64,000 bases of DNA from Dioscorea cayenensis subsp. rotundata (taxonomy: Eukaryota > Streptophyta > Magnoliopsida > Dioscoreales > Dioscoreaceae). The translations under genes were made by a program, and so were the position numbers. The DNA lies in contig NC_052475.1 in NCBI RefSeq assembly GCF_009730915.1, positions 24,427,016 to 24,491,015 on the forward strand, in the 5' to 3' direction. Of the stretch, positions 49,839-62,700 are shown piece by piece (the first letter of the stretch is position 1; each line of letters begins with the position of its first letter). The notes under the pieces are model-generated. The model did not search any database and was not told where the DNA came from. It worked only from the letters and a program-made list of their open reading frames with translations.

Positions 49839-49958
49839 TTAGTGAACTAACCATTCCTTGAGGCATTGACTGTGTTGCTCTTCATGCTCTGCAGCCCAAA
49901 AAAGAAAAGGAAATTGTGGTATTCCACCTTGACCCGTAATTGGAATCCATTTTCTAAC
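49839..49958 (-). CDS. Possible terminal exon of an unrecognised small gene
   Basis: After a TTGCAG acceptor, an open frame of 39 codons reads VRKWIPITGQGGIPQFPFLF then WAAEHEEQHSQCLKEW and ends LVH-stop. The residue pattern looks like protein rather than noise, but I do not recognise the family and cannot place a first exon with confidence. A GT after the EW codons could also make it an internal exon. A short ATG frame near 50919 (MDSGGILGMEM) is a weak candidate for the 5' part. Confidence 0.3.
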   Translation of the reverse strand, partial: VRKWIPITGQGGIPQFPFLFWAAEHEEQHSQCLKEWLVH

Positions 49959-51077
49959 CTGCAACCTGAGAAATAGGCTCAGAGTAAGAGGACAACTTCA
50001 ACAGATAATTTTGACAATAAACTCGAATTTAATTTTCGTTCAAAGTCCATAGCTGCAAACCGATTATATTCAAATGTTACATTATATTCTCAGTAACAAA
50101 TAAATTCATGCTTTAATGGCTCAACCAATTGATGGCTTTAGCTTGTGCTACCAAGTCATTTAGATAGCAACAGAACCTAGTAAGTCAAGACTTATATTCT
50201 ACGCCCAATTGATATCAAACTGGCTAATAATAGGCAGCGGCCATACCCCGGGTTGTTGATTAGCCTTGGAAAAAGTCACACTTCAACCTTCACCCACAAC
50301 TCCTTAGTCATTAAAATGTCAATTTTTTTTATAAAGTGGATAAACTACAAAATTATTAAAAAAAAATTAGAAAAACTAGATACATACATAAGACAAACAG
50401 ACCAATAGAAAGTCAAAGCGATAAAAGACACACTCATTGAAATGAAACACAACACATAGCAGGCCACTTGAAAAGTGTTTCTCTCGGTGGTTTATTTTTT
50501 TCTTTTCAACATTCATTCCGTCATGAAAATTAGCATATAAACTTATAACAACAACATGATGACAATATATATATATATATACATATAGAAGTCTTATCAG
50601 ATCAAAGAATGATTGGATACAGGACGATAACATCACAAGCGTCAAACATTTAGAAAACTTCACTAAATAAGCCCATTTAGAAAGTTACTCATCCAAAACA
50701 ACATAGCGATGTCCAATAAAATACAATAGAAATATGTCATGTGGGTTGGACTCTCAAGAGATGGATTGTGAACACAGAAGCTTGATCAATAGTAACAAAT
50801 ATAGACAATTAAATATCTAGAAATTGCAAGAAGTGTACATAATCAGCCTGGTTTAAAGCAGCAATACACTTCCCCAGAAGCAATACATTTCCATACCCAA
50901 GATCCCACCAGAATCCATGAATGTTATCTTACAAGATAGCTGACAATCCAAGTAACAATCCGAAAAATTAAAAAAAAAAAAAAACAAAATGCAAATGCAA
51001 AAACTCCTCTCAAGCAAGCACCCGGTGATATCTATGTTACATGATGTTTGGAGATGCATACCATGAGCAGATTTGTT
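49959..51077. other. Kinase 3' flank and intergenic sequence
   Basis: Probable 3' UTR of the kinase near 51077, then AT-rich DNA. At about 50330-50370 the sequence TAAAGTGGATAAAC plus A-rich DNA is a minus-strand match to the LINE 3' end seen elsewhere. Confidence 0.45.
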
Positions 51078-53420
<2,343 letters not shown>

Positions 53421-53637
53421 GGAATCGAAACTCTCGAGATCCAAAACGAAGAGGACACCTGCGACACGTTTGAAGAGCTTGGACCATCCCCGCTCGCTTC
53501 GTAGGATTTTGAGGGAGAAGTTTCATGGAGAAGGATGTATGAATATCTTACTCTGTTGGAGATGTTTGTTAGTCAAATTTGAAATTACGACATTTCAACA
53601 CTTTTACCCAACTCCAGTTTTTACCCTCAAATAATTC

Positions 53638-54637
53638 NNNNNNNNNNNNNNNNNNNNNNNNNNNNNNNNNNNNNNNNNNNNNNNNNNNNNNNNNNNNNNN
53701 NNNNNNNNNNNNNNNNNNNNNNNNNNNNNNNNNNNNNNNNNNNNNNNNNNNNNNNNNNNNNNNNNNNNNNNNNNNNNNNNNNNNNNNNNNNNNNNNNNNN
53801 NNNNNNNNNNNNNNNNNNNNNNNNNNNNNNNNNNNNNNNNNNNNNNNNNNNNNNNNNNNNNNNNNNNNNNNNNNNNNNNNNNNNNNNNNNNNNNNNNNNN
53901 NNNNNNNNNNNNNNNNNNNNNNNNNNNNNNNNNNNNNNNNNNNNNNNNNNNNNNNNNNNNNNNNNNNNNNNNNNNNNNNNNNNNNNNNNNNNNNNNNNNN
54001 NNNNNNNNNNNNNNNNNNNNNNNNNNNNNNNNNNNNNNNNNNNNNNNNNNNNNNNNNNNNNNNNNNNNNNNNNNNNNNNNNNNNNNNNNNNNNNNNNNNN
54101 NNNNNNNNNNNNNNNNNNNNNNNNNNNNNNNNNNNNNNNNNNNNNNNNNNNNNNNNNNNNNNNNNNNNNNNNNNNNNNNNNNNNNNNNNNNNNNNNNNNN
54201 NNNNNNNNNNNNNNNNNNNNNNNNNNNNNNNNNNNNNNNNNNNNNNNNNNNNNNNNNNNNNNNNNNNNNNNNNNNNNNNNNNNNNNNNNNNNNNNNNNNN
54301 NNNNNNNNNNNNNNNNNNNNNNNNNNNNNNNNNNNNNNNNNNNNNNNNNNNNNNNNNNNNNNNNNNNNNNNNNNNNNNNNNNNNNNNNNNNNNNNNNNNN
54401 NNNNNNNNNNNNNNNNNNNNNNNNNNNNNNNNNNNNNNNNNNNNNNNNNNNNNNNNNNNNNNNNNNNNNNNNNNNNNNNNNNNNNNNNNNNNNNNNNNNN
54501 NNNNNNNNNNNNNNNNNNNNNNNNNNNNNNNNNNNNNNNNNNNNNNNNNNNNNNNNNNNNNNNNNNNNNNNNNNNNNNNNNNNNNNNNNNNNNNNNNNNN
54601 NNNNNNNNNNNNNNNNNNNNNNNNNNNNNNNNNNNNN
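53638..54637. other. Assembly gap of exactly 1000 N
   Basis: All bases are N. A round number usually marks a gap of unknown true size, so the distance across it is not reliable. Any frame running through it is meaningless. Confidence 0.98.
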
Positions 54638-54879
54638 TTTGATCTTCCCATATCGCATAAGCTTACATTTTAAACATGGACCTGATTGAAAACTTAAACA
54701 TCTATGATTTCTTGATAATAATGTTTTCAATGTGAATTTTCGAGAATTGCTTTTGGAATTTGCGGATCTTTGATTTTATTTCTGAATGTCGGCCATCGAG
54801 ACTAATGATAACTGTGGGTATGGGCCTATATTCGCATTATGCTATTATCTCTTCCAATGTTTACACCCATATCAATTCA

Positions 54880-55340
54880 TCTTGTGTCGAATGAAAATTG
54901 ATGGGTGGATCTTATTTGAAATTATCTCGTTGTCCCTCGTATAAAACTTTCATTTGGAAACTAGCTCATGATAAACTAACGACTTCAGTGCCTGTCTTTA
55001 CAATCTTAACATTGGACCTTTGCTGTCCCTTCGTGGATTATATGATGTATCTGCTTCCATCTCATTTGTTGTGTTCAAAAGTTCAAGACCGCTGACTCCC
55101 AATTCTCATCGTGATGAATGTAGACCCTTTGGATTTAATTATTTATGTTCGTCTGTTGGTCGGAGTATTATGGCGAAGGAGGGATTGTGATCAGGTTGTT
55201 TTGATTGCCAAATGGTTTGGATTATTTGAAAGAGAGATTGCAATCATATTTTTTCAAAAGCCAAACTTAACTGTTTCTATTCGCAAGGGCTATTAACCAT
55301 CGTAATGCTTTCAGTGGACAACAACATCGTGGGAGTTTTC
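54880..55340 (+). mobile_element. Degraded LINE fragment (zf-RVT region)
   Basis: Plus-strand translation shows FIWKLAHDKLTT, the hallmark start of the reverse-transcriptase zinc-binding (zf-RVT) region of plant L1-type LINEs. Weak similarity to the rest of that region follows in shifting frames. No RT core is present. From about 55340 to 55780 the sequence remains unlike host exons and may be more of the same LINE tail, lying directly against the 3' end of the truncated LRK10-like gene. Confidence 0.5.
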
Positions 55341-55789
55341 GGGCCTTTCTCCCAAATCCATTTATCTATGCCGATGCCGTTGAGCTCGGCTCTAGTGTGC
55401 ATTACGTTGGTTTCATCATTTTAACCCCGGCTCGGTTTTTTTTGGTGTGTGCTCGCACAAGCTATTCCAACCTTTTGATGTCAGATTGATGCTATTTGCC
55501 CGCTCTTCAACATTAAAGATTTCAACTGGCAAACTAATGTCGACTGTGGATTGCGTGTGTCGAGCGAATGCAAACACTTCACCTCGGATTTGCGAAGTTG
55601 CAATCGCCAACAACCGGCAACAATGAAGGACTGGACATCTCCATCTCTTCGATTCAAGGGAAGAACTCTATTGCCGGTGAACTGGGTAGATTTGGCTTCC
55701 ATCTTCTTTATCTCTGCTTTTTCGTAGGCCTTTGACCGTATCTTTACCGGGCTTGATGAGATTTGTGCCACCACAGCCTCTTCTTCTGA

Positions 55790-57363
55790 TCATTTTGTGT
55801 GCTTTCCTGCTTTTTGTAAATTAAGTTCTTTTCTCATCACAGAAAAACAGGAGCTTTGAGGGGATGTAATTAAAGGATCAGAGGTGGATGTTTTACCGTA
55901 AAGAGTGGATGAGGAGTGTTGCTGCCTCTTACGGCGAAACCAGCAATACAAGTATAGGCAGCAAAGTGCTAAGATGATGCCAACGCCCGATACAACACCT
56001 GGTTACAAATTTTACTTATGATAATTAACACAACATTGTTTAATTGGTGGAAAGAATTAAACACTAGTGCTATTTGCTTGCCTATAATTATATGCTTGTT
56101 CATGACTGTCCTGTTCTTGCCTGCAGAATCATATGGATACAAGAGGTTAGGAGCAGAGTTAAGGTAACAAACAGAGGAATATAATTTGCCAAACATAAAT
56201 CACTCATAGTTGCAACTAGGCAAATTGCATATTTGCCAAATAGCTTGCAACAATCTACGATCTAATGCTGATTGAAGCATTTATAGAAATAAGAGGTTGA
56301 AGTCATTAAAAGTGGGATGGGTGAGCCATGTTGCAATGACCAGGGAAATTAATTGTACAGTTACCCTAACTAGAACGATAATCCAATGCATGAGACTCGA
56401 ATCAGCCACACACTAGTAAAGATCCCCATCGCAGCTCTACGATGAAAGCATGAATTAGCAAGAGAGCTCTGGACAGGGGACAGATGAAAACAGATCCGCA
56501 AAGAAAAGAAGCAAGGAGTTAATACCGTGACTGCAGATGGTGCCGATAGTCATGCCGACTGGACAGAAGCAGGCCGGGTTAATGTCATTGGAACCGCAGA
56601 GCCCACCGGACTTTGTGCATTTGTCGCACCAGTCCTGCCCGATGGTCCACTTCACACCAAACCCCGCCTTCATCACATCACTAAAATTCTTCGCTCCAGT
56701 TATAAAATCACCCAGGTTGAATTGATCATACACCGGAATCAACACGGTCGCGTTGCACTGCTCATTCTCAGGGATTTCTATTTGTTCCTTTGCCAACGTG
56801 AAGAACGCCTTCTGTCCGAAGAAATCAGGGAAATAAGAAGTGCAGGGGATGGGGAAGAATTTATTGAGATTCAGGATGGTGGAGATGCTGCAGTTGAGAT
56901 ACAAGGTGACATTAGTGTCGTTGTCTCCGTATATCAAGAAGGATGATTCGAGGCTGCTGATGGTGGTGTTTGTAATCTTTTCAGGGCGGCAAAAACTGGT
57001 GGTAGTAACGGCGGCCGAGAGATCTGCGTCTATGAGGGCCAGGGATTGGTTCTCATAGTCAATCCTCTCCCTTACATGATATGACTTATCACCGATGTTC
57101 ATCGACAGAGTCTTATTTTCAGGGTCGCATGTGAGTTGGTAGCCTGGATGACCGCAGTAATCCAGCCGATCTTCTGTCCAAAAAGGGAACTTGATCTCGG
57201 TGTGAATATCACCACAGGTGAGCATGCGCGTCGCGTTGCACTCAAGGTACTGCTCTGTTGTGTCTAGCGCCAAGGATGGCTGAGCGAATGAGTAAGAGAA
57301 AAGTAGCAAGGGAAACAACGCTTGGAGGAGAGAGCCCCAGTAGGACGTTGGGTTCATCTTCAT
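55790..57363 (-). CDS. LRK10-like receptor lacking its kinase domain (361 aa)
   Basis: Three exons join in phase: 56526-57363, 56082-56120, 55790-55998 (1086 nt). A signal peptide (about residues 1-33) precedes a GUB_WAK_bind galacturonan-binding-type domain (CGDIHTEIKFPFW, then GYQLTCDPENKTLSM) and a WAK-associated C-terminal domain (DWCDKCTKSGGLCGSN, CFCPVGM). A membrane segment follows (about 288-312, IIIGVVSGVGIILALCC), then a basic stop-transfer RRKRQ. The normal protein continues into a Ser/Thr kinase; here it ends after about 45 cytoplasmic residues at a TGA, and LINE-like DNA follows. Intron 2 has a GC donor (AG|GCAAGC). It could be a pseudogene or a decoy-type truncated receptor. The extracellular frame is open over 838 nt, which argues against great age of decay. 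Confidence 0.8.
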
Positions 57364-57690
57364 GTTGTTTTTCTAGAGAGGGGATGATGCCACTGATTCC
57401 TGGGGAAGAGAACTAAATTCTCTACCGGCAAAAGTATGCCAGAAGAAGGAAGATAAAGGCGTGGGCGTGGGCGTGGCTCAAATCAGCTAGCAAAATGCAA
57501 CGAATTTTATTTTTATTTATTTATTTATTTATTTTAAAGCAACGAAATTGACTGGCGCAGATGCGGCATAGTTACGGCAACAAATTTATTTATTTATTTG
57601 GAAATCGCTAATTTCATATTTCCTATTGTTATTATTTTTTTATAAATTATTTTTTAAAAAATAAATGCATAAATTATTTTTATTGTGATA
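57364..57690. other. Receptor promoter side, ATTT repeats
   Basis: Upstream of the LRK10-like gene. It holds (TTTA)n-type repeats at about 57507-57536 and 57583-57598 and a tandem GGGCGT motif near 57461-57475. No gene. Confidence 0.5.
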
Positions 57691-60200
57691 TCGATAAAGT
57701 GGATAAACCATAATTTATTAAAATCGAAAAAGTAGATGCAGAGCTGAAAACAAACCAAGAAGACTACAAGACAAGTAGTACAATGACGAAAAATGCCGAA
57801 CAAAGTCCAAGCAAACACAAGCAAAACAAAGTCCACTGGAAGTGGAAGGAACCAAAAGAAGGAACAACTCCTAAGGGAAAATAACACCTCGGAAGCAACC
57901 CAAGAACATTAGGGGTCACGATCTCTTCCCTCCCTGGACTCAAGAAACTCCGGACTCTCTTGATCGTATGAGAAGACTCTTCCAAAGATTTGCCTTTTTC
58001 TCGCTCGGGAGTCTGCGAAACCCAATTTAAAAACATATGAGAAACTTTTAATGATCACGAGATAAACAATTAATAAAACAATCATAAAAAAATTCTCCTA
58101 TTACGCCGAGCCAAATATTCCAAATTAAGGCCCTAGATAAGGTATCCCGGAGTTAACTTGTTGTCCCCATCGAAGCTTGCTCCGCCATTGACCCAACAAG
58201 TCAATTAGGGATGACGGGAGGTCGATTAGAGCAAAAATCTGCATAAAGTGTTCCCAAATTTGGATCGCAAAAGAGGCGATGAATAAAAAGATGCTCCGTT
58301 GTTTCAATGTCTGTAAAACAGAGCATGCAAGTAGTAGTAAGGAGTTTATTACATTTTCGCTTTGCCAGATTATCAAGGGTAAGAATTTTGTTATCCCAAG
58401 CTAGCCATGTAAATGGCTGCACCTTTCTCGGGCAAAACCCCTTCCAAATGATTTTGGACATATTACTTCTTACGCCTTCATCAATAAAAAAAAAGATAGA
58501 AGGACTTGACCGAGAAAGTACCATTCGTAGTACGATTCCAACTTTTACGGTCCTTAGAATCACCAATGAGATTGATTAAAAGATTATCAATGTAAGGATC
58601 GATCTCCCTCAACAAATTCATGAGGGTAGGTGCTAAGGCATTCACGGCCCCTCGGGAGTCGCAGATTCAGAAAAAAACATCCGCCACAAATCAATTGGGG
58701 CTCGCCCCTCCCAACCACCTATTCTAGCCGTAAGAGAGTGGACTTACAGTCATGAATAATGTGAGTCAGACATTTCCTAAAGGCTGGTAGGCAGTTTAAG
58801 ATACCTCCCCAAAAAGTAAGATTTAGGTTTAGACTGAATATCAAGAGGTTCCAGTGTTGGTGATCGTCGGTAGAAGTATGTGAATTTAGTCACATTCGCA
58901 CTCACACCAATTTGAATCGAGAATTATCTTCCACCACCACTTACCCGAAAGAAGGCTAGATTAAATTCCACGATGTTTAGCACACCCCAACCTCCAAAAA
59001 TCGCGAGGTCTACAAATACGCTTCCAATCGACTCGCCTACATCCCATTGTCAATATCGGGTCCCTTCCACAAGAAGTCACTGAATACGATCAATAGCTTT
59101 AACTACCCAAGCGGGAAGTTTGTAAATGGACATCCAATAAATGGGAATGGAGGTGAGAACAGAGTTCAATAGAGTAAGTCTACCTCCGAGGGACAGAGAT
59201 CCCTAGAGTTCCAAGAAAACAATCTTGAATCGAATCCTAGAGATAAGGCATTCCAGTCCCTAGCGATTGGGCGCGCTCCGAGATTGGGATACCCAGGTAG
59301 GTCAGAGGAAGTAATCTTGCAGAGCAGTTTAGGGTGCTCAAGAGTGACTGGTCCGGAAGAAGTCCAATTTGTGTTGAAAAAAGGCAAGTTTTGTGGAAAT
59401 TAATAGCAAGCCCAGACATTCCTTCAAACAAATAGAGAATGAGTTTTATGATTCGTAGGTCTTCCACCCCTCCAGCAGTTAAGATAATTAAATCATCAAC
59501 GTATTGAAGGTGACAAATTTTACCCAAGTCGCCAAGGGGAACTCCATAAAGTATACCCGATGAGAGGGCATTGGAGAACATTGTACTTAGGACATCGACT
59601 ACCGTAACAAACAATAGAGGTGAGAGGGATCCCTTGCCTAAGACCTCTTTGGTATCTAACATAGCCATTCTCGAGCCATTAACCAGAATAAAGGCTTTGG
59701 AGGAAAATAACAAGCTTTGAATCCAACCAATCCACCGAACTCCAAAACCCCTGGCTTTGAGAAGATCCAAAAGGAAGTCCCAATCCACCATATCGAAAGC
59801 TTTAGCAAAGTCCACTTTAAGAATATTGCTGTAGTTTCTTTTTGAAGGCTAAAAAAATAGTCTCCCCACCGCTACAATATTATCCAAAATGCATCTACCT
59901 GCAATGAAGGCGGATTGTGTTGACTCAATAAGAGAATCAATTACTTTGATAAGTCTGGTGGCCAGAATTTTTGAGATGATTTTGAGAGAAGAGTTGATGA
60001 GGCTAATAGGGTGAAAAGTCGAGCTTGCAAAATTTCGGGGACTTGACCTTAGGGATCGAACAATGTTCGCCCAATTGATACTGCTCCAGATTAGCAGAGC
60101 TCATTAAAAAAATCTTGACAGAGAGCAGTCAAGTCATTTTTAATTATAGGCCAGAACTTTTGGAAAAAGAAAATAGGAAAACCAATCAAAACACCGCCGC
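57690..60200 (-). mobile_element. 5'-truncated L1-type LINE with RT domain
   Basis: Minus-strand remains of LINE ORF2 in order: the RT N-part (GFPIFFFQKFWPIIKNDL, about 60190-60100), STQSAFIAGRCILDNIV (about 59945-59880), the core RT with VDFAKAFDMVDWDFL and LQYVDDLIIL (59815-59500), and zf-RVT with FTWLAWDNKILTLDNLAKRK (58450-58350). The 3' end at about 57690-57720 (GATAAAGTGGATAAACC on the plus strand) matches other tails in the window. Several frameshifts and stops separate the blocks, and the endonuclease half is missing, so it is dead. Confidence 0.85.
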
Positions 60201-61275
60201 TTCCAAAGTTCCAATCACGTGGATGACTTCCTCCGCTTTTCCAAAATAGCGTGGACAAATTATTATTATTAGAAGAATTGACAATTAAGTCCTTTGACTT
60301 TGTCATAACCCCAAAAAGTCCCTCCTTTATAGAATATGGACTTGTGAGCCCAACTAACCACCAACGGAGTTAAATTAAGTTATAAATTACTCATTTGCCC
60401 TTGGTGGTTTGGATGTTTTACATGAGAGAAGAATTTGAGTTGTGAAATTACTCATATTTACCCATGTTGGTTATTCAAATTTCAAGAAGGAAGTTACTTT
60501 CCCATCACATCCTTTCACTTTCCAAAAACACTCAAGCAAGAACCTGCACAAGATGTTGGCCTCCGTTTTGCATGACTATTCTTTAATTGAGGTGGTACTT
60601 ATGCCTATTGTTTCGCACAAGCACTACCACCTCCTTGTTCTCGAGAAAGACAAGCATGAATACTTGAACTACTCATCAACTAGAAGTATTGTGCATGATC
60701 AGGAAGCAAGGGATATGGTAAAATCCACAAACTCTTGTACTTCTTTACATGCCCTTTCATGAAATGTGATTCATTGCCATTGTGTTCACGTTTTTCAGCG
60801 GACCTTATTCGACAAATATATTTAGGTGACACTCGGTCTTGAAGACACCGTCTCGTACCTACTCACACATGTCAAACAATGTCCGCAACAGAGGCACAAC
60901 AATCTTGATTGTAGTATATATACGATGCAATTTATGGAATAGATATTGAATGATGAGGACTACCCATAGATTCTCCTGGTTTATAAATTTTTTTAAAACA
61001 AAAACACTGTAATATTTTTTTAATTAAATAAACAAGCATAATAACGTAAGAAATGTCACGCCACTGGCAAGGTCAAGTAGATGGTGGCCTTGAAATATGA
61101 AATAGTTATGGCTTTCGTGGCAATTCCAAATCATTGACGCTTCCTTCTGACATGTCTACCACTTTATTTTCCAAATCATTGTTGGTCAAGATTATGGTTT
61201 TATTTATATACACCACAAACTCACCAAGACCAATTTTCTAGTGATATATCGTGCGGATGCAGCCACTTCACAATA
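60201..61275. other. Intergenic remainder around the peptidase fragment
   Basis: Apart from the C48-like piece I see no gene. AT-rich DNA with short palindromic and A-rich stretches. Confidence 0.45.
60540..60760 (+). pseudogene. Ulp1/C48-like peptidase fragment
   Basis: The plus-strand frame contains LIEVVLMPIVSHKHYHLLVL then EKDKHEYLNYSSTR and VHDQEAR. This resembles the His-containing core (PIxxxxHWxLLVL) of plant Ulp1-like C48 peptidases, which are often carried by Mutator-type transposons. Only a fragment is visible; the Asp and Cys parts are not recognisable. Confidence 0.45.
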
Positions 61276-61620
61276 TTACATGCTTTCAAGGTATTCAAAA
61301 ATCCAATGAGAAAAATAAATCTCACTTGTTTTATCTACAACCACTTTTACATTCTTCTTCCTGCTAGCCATTTCCAATATCATCATGCCATAATTATAGA
61401 TATCTAATTTAGAAAAAACAATCCCAAAATTTCCGGAGAATACTTCAGGCGCCTCTAGCACCTGCCATACTCTCTTTGTGTTTTCCAAATTTAGCAAGTC
61501 CAAAATCACAAATCTTAATTAGGACAAAAATTTTCATCCAAATGAATTATTTAAGTATTGCAATCATGGTTACGTACTCCAAACCTCTTGCAATGTCGAC
61601 TGCTATTTGGAAAGCATTGT
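61276..61620 (-). pseudogene. LRK10-like kinase-domain remnant
   Basis: Minus-strand translation gives AFQIAVDIARGLEYV (about 61618-61574), a degraded catalytic-loop stretch, KICDFGLAKFGK (about 61521-61486) and then, in another frame, APEVFSGNFGIVFSKLDIYNYGMM and LEMASRKKNVKV (61447-61330). These match kinase subdomains VIa to IX of LRK10L-2/PR5K-type receptors. The catalytic HRD/HFD motif is lost to an in-frame stop and drift, and a frameshift separates DFG from APE. It is not the missing 3' end of the receptor at 55.8-57.4 kb, because it lies on that gene's 5' side; it must come from another copy. Confidence 0.75.
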
Positions 61621-61804
61621 CATTGGGTCTTCAATATATATATATATATAATTTAATTATTTATAAAATTTGATTATAATCAAAATTAAATGTTGCTTGT
61701 CAACTTTGTTAAAAGAAATTAAAAATTAAATAAAATTACAGTAAAGATGTTATCATTATATGTTTTTAAGCACTATCCCAAAAGGAAATGTGGACACTAG
61801 ACAT

Positions 61805-62700
61805 GAATGAATAAGGTGGATAAACCACTAATTTATTAAAAAAGAGTAATACATGGTAGTACAAGGAACAAAAGTAGAAGCGAGAAAAAAAACTAGAAAG
61901 AAAGAAAAAAGAAAACTGTAAACCTCACCAGAGATGAGGAGAACAGAGAGCAAAGGAAACATAAAAAAACCACACAATAAAAGTGAGAATCGGAGCTAGT
62001 AGTCAACCATCTGGAGACACAGGCATGTCCAGAAACGGAAGTAACGGATTATTCACGGCTTGAGTGCAGCTCACTTTGGAGAAAGTCGGTGGATCCGGAG
62101 CTCAGGAAGCTTAAGGAGCGCTTGATCTTCTGAATGTCCTCTGAAGCTTCCTGCTGGTGAGAATCCGAGTCTGCGGATAACCAAGTAAGAACCAAGTTAG
62201 CTGTTTTGTATAAGGTAGAGGAAATAGGAGAACAACTATGATTAAAAATACAATTGTTGCGTTCCAGCCAAATAATCCAGAAAATGGCTCTTGTGCAAAG
62301 ATCCCAGAGATTTCTAATGGAGGTGTTCAAAGAGGGAATTTAGTTGGTCCAGATATTTGAGACTGAGGAAGGTAGGGTTTTAGAATAAAAAAGGCACTTG
62401 AAAAATGACCAAATACGAGAAGAGAAGATACAGTTTAACAAAAAGTGGTCCACTGATTCGGAGTTATTGTGACAAAGTATGTATGTGTCAGTGGCGTACG
62501 GATTGCAACCTTTCTTGAATAAGTTCTCAAGCGTAAGAATCTTGTTATCCCAGGCTAGCCAACAGAATAAAGTAATTTTGCTAAGAGATTTAGATTTCCA
62601 AAAATTGGAATAGAGTTGGGGGCGGAGACCTCCGTCTATTAAGAAGTTGTAGAAAGATTTGACGAAGAAATTTCCGTTTAGAATAACAAAGATACATTAT
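61805..62700 (-). mobile_element. 5'-truncated LINE 3' region
   Basis: On the minus strand a zf-RVT-like block reads ITLFCWLAWDNKILTLENLF (about 62580-62520) and a downstream block DLCTRAIFWIIWLERNNCIF (about 62300-62240). The 3' end at about 61812 (plus strand AAGGTGGATAAACCACTAAT) is the reverse of the LINE tail consensus. The WLAWDNKILTL block nearly matches the copy at 58.4 kb, so both belong to one family. Most of ORF2, including RT, is missing. Confidence 0.75.

Noticed and set aside
53569-54730. Long open frames of about 360 codons on both strands
   Set aside because: They run through the 1000-N gap and consist almost wholly of unknown residues; they are artefacts.
56527-56946. Plus-strand 139-codon frame opposite the LRK10-like ectodomain
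   Set aside because: Antisense shadow; the minus strand carries the conserved Cys pattern.
61276-61509. Kinase frame considered as the missing 3' end of the receptor at 55.8-57.4 kb
   Set aside because: It lies on the 5' side of that gene, is itself broken by a frameshift and stop, and is separated by a LINE.
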